This document shows positions 1 through 4,634 of a stretch of DNA of 6,864 nucleotides, piece by piece; position 1 is the first letter of the stretch; each line of letters opens with the position of its first letter. The DNA is from Gammaproteobacteria bacterium (lineage in GTDB: Bacteria > Pseudomonadota > Gammaproteobacteria > JABABF01). The notes under the pieces are model-generated. The model was not told the origin of the DNA. It saw nothing but the letters and a program-made list of their open reading frames with translations, and did not search any database. The translations under genes and the position numbers were made by a program. The stretch spans positions 1-6,864 of the forward strand of contig JABABF010000192.1 of assembly GCA_014238345.1 (NCBI GenBank). The letters are read 5' to 3'.

Positions 1-252
1 CCCGCCGCCAATGGACTGGTGCAGGTGATCATGCGGCGACTGCACTTGCAGGGCTTTGTCATGATGGATCACCTCGACAAAATGGAGACCGCCCGCAACC
101 AGCTGAGCAATTTGATCAACACTGGTGAGCTAGCTCACCGAGTCGATGTGCTGCATGGCTTCAAACGCCTGCCCGAGGCGCTGTTACGCCTGTTCCAAGG
201 GCAGAACATCGGCAAGCAACTGCTGCGCTCTGAGGCGGCGGAGGCACTCTGA
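1..252 (+). CDS. NADP-dependent medium-chain oxidoreductase (CurA/LTB4 dehydrogenase-like), C-terminal part
   Basis: The frame is open from the first base, so the gene is cut at its 5' end by the window; 83 C-terminal residues are visible. The segment RRLHLQGFVMMDH, then a helix and GELAHRVDVLHGFKRLPEALLRLFQGQNIGKQL, matches the end of the zinc-independent medium-chain reductases (CurA/YncB, prostaglandin/leukotriene reductase type). In these the C-terminal helices close the NADPH domain, and the 'QGF' and 'G.N.GK' motifs are conserved. Such enzymes reduce double bonds of alpha,beta-unsaturated carbonyls in the cytosol. The catalytic and cofactor-binding core lies outside the window, so the substrate cannot be judged. 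The short tail SEAAEAL follows the family's usual end. The next gene starts 73 bases downstream on the same strand, so co-transcription is plausible. The family assignment is fairly secure; the exact activity is not. Confidence 0.8.
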   Translation, partial: PAANGLVQVIMRRLHLQGFVMMDHLDKMETARNQLSNLINTGELAHRVDVLHGFKRLPEALLRLFQGQNIGKQLLRSEAAEAL

Positions 253-312
253 ACACCGTGGCCGAGGTGCCGCACAGCACCCCGCGCCAAATACCCGGCA
301 CCACCACCCCAC

Positions 313-317
313 GAGGA
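313..317 (+). promoter_or_regulatory. Ribosome binding site of the SDR gene
   Basis: GAGGA lies 8 bases before the ATG at 326. It decides the start: the same frame is open back to 146, but the upstream extension (Cys/Arg/His-rich, overlapping the preceding gene) has no family resemblance. Confidence 0.75.
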
Positions 318-325
318 TTAATCGC

Positions 326-1195
326 ATGAAAGATTTACGAGATAAAGTCGCCGTCATCACCGGAGCCGCCAGCGGTATCGGCTTGGCGATGGCTGAGCGG
401 GCGGCCACCGAGGGCATGCGCGTGGTGATGGCCGATATTGAGGCAGAGCGGCTGGGAACGGAGTCGGAGCGCTTGGCGGCCAGTGGGGCGAATCTCTTGG
501 CCGTGCCCTGCGATGTCGGCGATGCCGATTCGGTCTGTGCGCTAGAGCGGCGCGCACGGGAACACTTCGGAGCGGTGCATCTGCTGTGCAATAACGCCGG
601 TGTCAGCGGCGGCGGCAAGACTTGGGAAATCCCGCTGGAGGAGTGGCGCTGGATACTTGATGTCAACATGTGGAGTGTCATCTACGGCCTCCATTACTTC
701 CTGCCGGGGATGCTCTCACAGGGCGAGCCCGGCCATGTGGTCAACACCGCCTCCATCGCTGGTCTGATGTCGGTGCCAGATATCGCACCGTACAGCCTCA
801 GCAAGCACGCCGTGGTATCGCTGTCGGAGGGCTTGTTCTCAGAATTGCGCAATGAGGGTGGGCAAATCGGTGTCTCGGTGCTGTGTCCGAGCTTTGTCGC
901 CACTCAAATCCACTTGGCAGCGCGCAATCGGGCGCTGAGCGATCGCTACAGTGAGCGCCAGCGCGACGAAGAATTGGAGCAGGCCAAGGTATTTGAGACT
1001 TACCTGACCGAGCTGGCGATGCCGGTGAGCAAGATCGGCGACTTGGTATTCGATGCCATTCGCGAGAATCACTTCTACATTCTGACCCATAAAAAAGGTA
1101 GCCTAGAGCACATTGAACGCCGTATGCGTGGGCTCCGAGACAACGATCCACCCCATATCGCAGAGCCCAGCGCATTCCCCGTAGAGTGGAAGTAA
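326..1195 (+). CDS. Short-chain dehydrogenase/reductase (SDR), NAD(P)-dependent
   Basis: A complete 289-residue classical SDR. The start is chosen because MKDLRDKVAVITG is the typical SDR beginning and a GAGGA site precedes it. Visible motifs are the Rossmann turn TGAASGIG (residues 12-19), Asp37 at the end of the second strand (usually favouring NAD(H) over NADP(H)), Asp63-Val64 at the adenine pocket, and NNAG (89-92). The catalytic tetrad is Asn114, Ser143, Tyr156 and Lys160 (YSLSK). CPSF at 187-190 stands where many members have 'PG'. Residues from about 195 form a longer-than-minimal substrate lobe and C-terminal tail, so this is a 280-300-residue subgroup rather than a 250-residue FabG type. 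It would oxidise an alcohol or reduce a carbonyl in the cytosol; the substrate cannot be read from the sequence. The medium-chain oxidoreductase immediately upstream suggests a shared lipid, xenobiotic or ketone pathway, which is inference only. Confidence 0.92.
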   Translation: MKDLRDKVAVITGAASGIGLAMAERAATEGMRVVMADIEAERLGTESERLAASGANLLAVPCDVGDADSVCALERRAREHFGAVHLLCNNAGVSGGGKTWEIPLEEWRWILDVNMWSVIYGLHYFLPGMLSQGEPGHVVNTASIAGLMSVPDIAPYSLSKHAVVSLSEGLFSELRNEGGQIGVSVLCPSFVATQIHLAARNRALSDRYSERQRDEELEQAKVFETYLTELAMPVSKIGDLVFDAIRENHFYILTHKKGSLEHIERRMRGLRDNDPPHIAEPSAFPVEWK

Positions 1196-1204
1196 AGTAG
1201 ACTG

Positions 1205-1254
1205 GCTCAGGTGGGTTACCAGAAGCAATTTCACCGCACGTAACCAATCTGAGC
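1205..1254 (+). other. Long imperfect stem-loop between the SDR and TPR genes
   Basis: Positions 1205-1219 pair with 1240-1254. GCTCAG (1205-1210) pairs with CTGAGC (1249-1254) and GGTTAC (1214-1219) with GTAACC (1240-1245). Between them lie a G-T wobble (1211/1248), a T-A pair (1212/1247) and one G/A mismatch (1213/1246). Fourteen of 15 positions therefore pair, around a 20-base loop. It begins 9 bases after the SDR stop and ends 31 bases before the TPR start codon. No T-run follows it on either strand, so it is not a standard intrinsic terminator. It could be a 3' stabilising structure for the SDR message, a leader structure of the TPR message, or an interspersed palindromic repeat. Confidence 0.6.
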
Positions 1255-1267
1255 GGCAATAGATAAT

Positions 1268-1273
1268 GGGGAG
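1268..1273 (+). promoter_or_regulatory. Probable ribosome binding site of the TPR gene
   Basis: GGGGAG is purine-rich but lies 12 bases before the GTG at 1286, longer than ideal. The ATG at 1266 and GTG at 1275 are out of frame with the TPR protein. The next in-frame ATG (1331) has no better site, so GTG 1286 is preferred with some doubt. Confidence 0.4.
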
Positions 1274-1285
1274 AGTGCCAAAGCC

Positions 1286-2944
1286 GTGAAAACCAAAAAA
1301 AAGAGCGTTGAGGCACTCAATGCATCAGGCATGGAGTTGCTCAGGCAAGGGCAATACGCACAAGCCAAACCACTGCTACAGCGTGCTTTGGCAACCAGAG
1401 AAGAAATTCTTGGTGAAGATCACCCAGACACCGCCGACTCCATCAACAATCTCGCTCTGTTGTGCGAGGCTCAAGGCCAGTATGCCCACGCTGAGCCGCT
1501 CTTCCAACGCGCCCTGCAAATCAGAGAGGAAGTTCTCGGCGCAGATCATCCTGACACGGCAACTTCCCTCAACAACCTCGCGCTACTCTACGATACCCAA
1601 GGCCAATACGCCAAAGCCGAGCCGCTCTTCCAACGCGCCTTGGCGATCTATGAGGAGATCCTCGGTGCTGAACACCCAGATACTGCCACTGTACTCAATA
1701 ACCTCGCCAATCTGGCTCAGCTGTACCACCCGCAAGACCAGCAGAGCCAAGCGGAACAGCTCTATCAGCGCGCCTTGAAAATACGGGAGGATGTCCTCGG
1801 CGCTGACCACCCCGACACGGCCACCTCCCTCAGCAATCTCGCCAATTTCTATGAAGCACAAGGTCTGTTCGCCAAAGCAGAGCCTCTGTGTAAACGCGCG
1901 CTGGAAATCAAAGAGAAAATCTGTGGCTCTGAGCACCCTGACACCGCTACCGCCCTCAATAATCTCGCCCAAATTTACGAAGTACAAGGTCTGTATCCCA
2001 AGGCCGAGCCGCTTTTTAACCGCGCTCTGGCAATCTGCGAGCATAGCCTTGGCTCTGAGCACCCCGACACTGCCACCATCCTTAGCAACCTCGCCAAGCT
2101 GTACGAATCCCAAGGGCTATACGCCAAGGCAGAGCCGCTATGCAAACGCGCACTGGCGATCTGTGAGGCAAGCCTCGGAGCCGAGCACAACCAAACCGCT
2201 ATCAGCCTCAGCAATCTCGCCCTGCTGTATAAAGATCAGGGGCTATACGAACAAGCTGAGCCGCATTTCCAGCACATCGTGACGATTTGTGAAGAGCACT
2301 TGGGTGCCGATCACACAGACACCGCAGCCGCCCTGAACAACCTCGCCTCGCTTTACGAATCCCAAGGGCGATACGAGAAAGCCGAGCCACTCTACCAGCG
2401 TGCTTTGAACACCTGCGAGAAAATCCTCGGCCCAGAGCACCCCGACACGGCGACTGCCCTCAACAACCTTGCCTCACTTTATCTGGCGCAAAGCCTGTTT
2501 CCTCAGGCCGAGCCGATCTTCCAACGCGCTCTGGCAATCTGCGAAAAAGTGCTCGGATCAGAACACCCCGACACGGCGACCGCCCTCAACAACCTCGCCT
2601 CGCTCTATCTGGAGCAAGACTTGTATGCACAGGCCGAGCCGATCTTCCAACGCGCCCTGGCAATCTGCGAAAAGGTCTTAGGGCCCACCCACCCAGATAC
2701 TGCAGAAAGTCTCAACAACCTCGCCTCACTGTATTTCGAGCAAGGCCTGATGGCTCAGGCCGAGCCACTCTTTCAACGCGCTCTGAATATACTACAGGCC
2801 ACCTATCAACATCACCCCACTATTCCAAGTTTACTCGCTGAACTCATCGTGCTCCACCGCTCTACTGGAAAACTCAAAAAAGCCGCCGCCTTAGAGCAGT
2901 GGGCGCAAAATCTTCAGGAATCTAGCGATGAGAGCGGGTCTTAG
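1286..2944 (+). CDS. Tetratricopeptide (kinesin light chain-type TPR) repeat protein
   Basis: The protein has 552 residues. A short lysine-rich start (about 21 residues) leads into twelve consecutive 42-residue TPRs (residues 22-527), then a degenerate half repeat and an acidic/serine tail. Each repeat follows the pattern G-x-Y-x-x-A-E-P-L-x-x-R-A-L ... L-G-x-x-H-P-D-T-A-T-x-L-N-N-L-A-x-L-Y, the kinesin light chain (TPR_10/TPR_12) type. Repeat 3 is 45 residues long through a duplicated Asn-Leu-Ala, and repeat 12 (41) is diverged and lacks HPDTA. There is no signal peptide, transmembrane segment or attached enzymatic domain, so a cytosolic protein-binding scaffold is expected. In bacteria such arrays often accompany NB-ARC, CHAT or other signalling domains, but none is visible here. 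Start is GTG; an in-frame ATG at residue 16 is the alternative. The partner is unknown; the small membrane protein 72 bases downstream is the only candidate in the neighbourhood. Confidence 0.9.
   Translation: MKTKKKSVEALNASGMELLRQGQYAQAKPLLQRALATREEILGEDHPDTADSINNLALLCEAQGQYAHAEPLFQRALQIREEVLGADHPDTATSLNNLALLYDTQGQYAKAEPLFQRALAIYEEILGAEHPDTATVLNNLANLAQLYHPQDQQSQAEQLYQRALKIREDVLGADHPDTATSLSNLANFYEAQGLFAKAEPLCKRALEIKEKICGSEHPDTATALNNLAQIYEVQGLYPKAEPLFNRALAICEHSLGSEHPDTATILSNLAKLYESQGLYAKAEPLCKRALAICEASLGAEHNQTAISLSNLALLYKDQGLYEQAEPHFQHIVTICEEHLGADHTDTAAALNNLASLYESQGRYEKAEPLYQRALNTCEKILGPEHPDTATALNNLASLYLAQSLFPQAEPIFQRALAICEKVLGSEHPDTATALNNLASLYLEQDLYAQAEPIFQRALAICEKVLGPTHPDTAESLNNLASLYFEQGLMAQAEPLFQRALNILQATYQHHPTIPSLLAELIVLHRSTGKLKKAAALEQWAQNLQESSDESGS
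1349..2866 (+). repeat. Tandem array of twelve ~126-bp TPR-coding units
   Basis: Unit starts are 1349, 1475, 1601 (135 bp), 1736, 1862, 1988, 2114, 2240, 2366, 2492, 2618 and 2744 (123 bp). The similarity extends to the nucleotide level: positions 2504-2550 and 2630-2676, exactly one unit apart, differ at only 2 of 47 bases. Units 9 and 10 share nearly the same stretch around CACCCCGACACGGCGAC (2438 and 2564). This points to recent duplication or gene conversion in the 3' half of the array; units 1-8 are more diverged. Confidence 0.9.
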
Positions 2945-3005
2945 CAAAACATACGGTGCCAGTCGCTTTGATACACTGAGCTGGTCTAGCCAATATGATT
3001 TATGT

Positions 3006-3010
3006 GAGGA
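3006..3010 (+). promoter_or_regulatory. Ribosome binding site of the small membrane protein gene
   Basis: GAGGA lies 6 bases before the ATG at 3017. This close match at good spacing is the main reason to accept the short open frame that follows as a gene. Confidence 0.6.
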
Positions 3011-3016
3011 TAAAAC

Positions 3017-3223
3017 ATGATGACACCTAATATCACTGACCGCACCCTAGGAAAATGCTGTGTGGGATGGAGCTCCGCCGTATTCACCCTATTTTTGGCC
3101 TCAAAATGTTGGGACTTGGTGCCGTTGATGGTATGGCACATTGCAGATCTCATCACAGTGGCACTGTGCTTCATCATCGGTATACGCTTGTGGAAAGGCA
3201 ATCGCTCCTCAGCAGATGCATGA
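3017..3223 (+). CDS. Small hypothetical membrane protein (two predicted helices)
   Basis: I do not recognise a family for this 68-residue frame. A well-placed GAGGA precedes the ATGATG start. The protein has two hydrophobic stretches, about residues 15-29 and 35-58, separated by a short KCWDLVP turn. Positive residues before the first (Arg9, Lys13) and after the second (Arg57, Lys60, Arg63) suggest a hairpin with both ends in the cytoplasm. Three cysteines (14, 15, 31) lie in or near the first helix and one (51) in the second. It starts 72 bases after the TPR stop on the same strand and could share its transcript. Overlapping frames on both strands (2986-3201 minus and 3055-3258 plus) have no comparable ribosome site or composition. 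The alternative is that this is chance open sequence; the ribosome site and clean hydrophobic pattern make a gene more likely than not. Confidence 0.55.
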   Translation: MMTPNITDRTLGKCCVGWSSAVFTLFLASKCWDLVPLMVWHIADLITVALCFIIGIRLWKGNRSSADA

Positions 3224-3581
3224 TGAGCCCGGCAAGCAGATTAAAATTCTCGCTATAAACAGGTTGTTTGATACGACCTAATGCCAGCTCGCCGCACTAT
3301 TGTGGCGTGGTTCAAAAAGCCTCTTAAAGGAAAACTCTGATTGATTGCCCGCTCGGAGCAGATAACCGATCAATCGTGTAGCGGGTGGCAGACGACCCAA
3401 TCTGAAATATGAAATTAAAAAATGCTCGTCTTTAGACTAAATCTACTCCCTAGCCCCGCGTTGCCACCACGCTACGAGCAGTCCCTCGCTCTTGGCGCGT
3501 ATTGCCGATTGCCATACGATAGGTGTGAGGCAAGCTGCTACGCTCCAAGCTAAGCCTCAGCGCAACTCGCCAGTGCGTACG
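3224..3581. other. Non-coding spacer between converging transcription units
   Basis: No convincing gene is seen on either strand across these 358 bases. The spacer contains several inverted repeats. A 7-bp hairpin at 3290-3307 (arms CGCCGCA and TGTGGCG, one G-T pair, 4-base loop) may mark the end of the plus-strand transcript, but no T-run follows. An interleaved pair of helices lies at 3339-3385. The large hairpin with a T-run on the minus strand (3417-3480) is listed separately. TGAGGC (3526-3531) pairs with GCCTCA (3554-3559) just beyond the korB stop. No tRNA, promoter or mobile-element end could be supported. Confidence 0.6.
3417..3480 (-). terminator. Candidate intrinsic terminator of the korAB operon
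   Basis: Read on the minus strand, TGCTCGT (3480-3474) pairs perfectly with ACGAGCA (3429-3423). The downstream arm runs straight into six T residues (3422-3417) followed by AATTT. The 44-base loop is longer than usual but can fold internally, for example GCGT with ACGC at 3472-3469/3461-3458. It lies about 100 bases beyond the korB stop. The T-run adjoining the stem supports termination of minus-strand transcripts; on the plus strand the same stem has no T-run. Confidence 0.5.
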
Positions 3582-4634
3582 TTAACGACACTCCTCGTTG
3601 AGCTGCTCTAACAGGGCTGTCCCTGGACACAATTCCTCTTCTCCTAACCCAGCCAGATGGCGGGTTGAGGTCTGGAGCATACTGTGGAGGTCGGGCTTGT
3701 CAGGGTCTAGGTAGAGTAGCCCGGTCAGTATTTCACCGTCTGCGGTGGCGCGTTGCATCGCGTTCAGAGCCGCCATCGCATCGCCCGGCTGAAAATCACT
3801 ATCAGCCTTGCGTAATACGACTTCACCACCGTTGTGTAGTGGCACTGTCAGGCGATCTCCCGGGGCGTAGTCGGCGCTGATCTCGGCACGCTCGGGGACA
3901 TAATCGACTACATTGGCGCTGTGAATTGCGCTGCGTGCATGGCTGTAACTCTTAGTTGATTCCGCGTTGTTGTTAAAGGTCACACAGGGAGAGATCACAT
4001 CAATGAAGGCGAATCCACGGTGCTTGATCGCCGCCTTGATCAGCGGTACTAATTGCTGTTTGTCGCCGGAAAAACTGCGTGCCACAAAACCCGCTCCGAG
4101 CTGTAGCGCCATCGCACATAAATCTATAGGCGGTAAAAAACCCTCGTGTCCAGCCTTGGCCTTGGAGCCGATGTCGGTAGTGGCGGAATCCTGACCTTTG
4201 GTCAGGCCGTAACAGCCGTTGTTCTCCAATAGGTAGAGCATGTCGATATTGCGCCGAATCACATGCACAAATTGGCCGATACCGATGGAGGCCGTGTCGC
4301 CGTCACCAGACACCGCAACATAATGTAAATCACCATTAGCCAAATTGGCACCGCTGGCGATGGAAGGCATGCGCCCGTGCACAGAATTAAAACCGTGCGA
4401 GCGCCCCAAGAAATAGGTCGGGGTCTTAGATGAGCAACCGATGCCAGATATTTTGGCGAAGCGATGCGGTGGCAATGACAACTCAAAACTCGCCTGTACC
4501 ACTGCTGCGCTGATGGAGTCGTGTCCGCAACCGGCGCACAGGGTAGACAGAGCCCCTTCGTAGTCGCGCCGGCTCAGCCCGAGTTCATTCAACGCCTGGT
4601 CGGGGTGGCGGAAATGCGGGGCGATGTAGCTCAT
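3582..4634 (-). CDS. korB: 2-oxoacid:ferredoxin oxidoreductase beta subunit (KorB-like)
   Basis: A complete 350-residue beta subunit, which binds thiamine diphosphate and one [4Fe-4S] cluster in the CoA-dependent decarboxylation of a 2-oxoacid. Cys33 and Cys36 (CAGCGH), Cys67 (GIGCSS) and Cys217 (SPCVTF) match the four cluster ligands of this family in both order and spacing. The thiamine-diphosphate/Mg motif is SGDGD (109-113) through NNGCYGLTKGQ (138-148). HGRMPSIASGAN (86-97) and SFSGDKQQLVPLIKAA (187-202) are typical of KorB. VTFNNNAESTKSY (218-230) also favours the 2-oxoglutarate type over pyruvate, but substrate specificity is inferred. The C-terminal ~110 residues are the usual KorB extension. 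The ATG shares its A with the stop of the alpha-subunit gene (TGATG, 4636-4632) and no Shine-Dalgarno site is obvious before it, so translation is probably coupled to alpha, fitting a fixed subunit ratio. Confidence 0.93.
   Translation of the reverse strand: MSYIAPHFRHPDQALNELGLSRRDYEGALSTLCAGCGHDSISAAVVQASFELSLPPHRFAKISGIGCSSKTPTYFLGRSHGFNSVHGRMPSIASGANLANGDLHYVAVSGDGDTASIGIGQFVHVIRRNIDMLYLLENNGCYGLTKGQDSATTDIGSKAKAGHEGFLPPIDLCAMALQLGAGFVARSFSGDKQQLVPLIKAAIKHRGFAFIDVISPCVTFNNNAESTKSYSHARSAIHSANVVDYVPERAEISADYAPGDRLTVPLHNGGEVVLRKADSDFQPGDAMAALNAMQRATADGEILTGLLYLDPDKPDLHSMLQTSTRHLAGLGEEELCPGTALLEQLNEECR

Noticed and set aside
146..325. Upstream extension of the SDR frame by 60 residues
   Set aside because: It overlaps the preceding gene, is Cys/Arg/His-rich, and precedes the canonical SDR N-terminus that has its own GAGGA site.
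1262..1267. GATAAT as a -10 box before the TPR gene
   Set aside because: No acceptable -35 lies at the right distance (the region there is the hairpin arm), and it would start transcription almost at the start codon.
798..1316. Antisense frame of 172 codons over the SDR end and TPR start
   Set aside because: It overlaps two well-supported genes and the hairpin, with biased composition and no recognisable domain.
1583..2113. Long antisense open frame (176 codons) opposite the TPR gene, and other long frames at 1308-1778 and 1791-2282
   Set aside because: They arise because the repeated TPR codons keep alternative frames open. The predicted proteins mirror the repeat, have no independent family character and no ribosome site.
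2968..2999. Possible promoter TTGATA (2968-2973) and TATGAT (2994-2999) before the small membrane gene
   Set aside because: Both boxes look fair, but the 20-base spacer is too long for a normal sigma-70 promoter, so it is not listed as a feature.
1286..3223. TPR gene plus small membrane gene as a defence or signalling system
   Set aside because: No effector, protease, nucleotide-binding or sensor domain is present, and two genes with no known partner do not support such a claim.
3290..3307. Hairpin CGCCGCA/TGTGGCG as an intrinsic terminator for the plus-strand genes
   Set aside because: The stem is good but is followed by TGGTTCAAAAAG rather than a T-run, so it is only mentioned in the spacer entry.
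3301..3325. GGTTCAAAAAGCC resembling a tRNA T-loop
   Set aside because: No acceptor, D or anticodon arm can be built around it.
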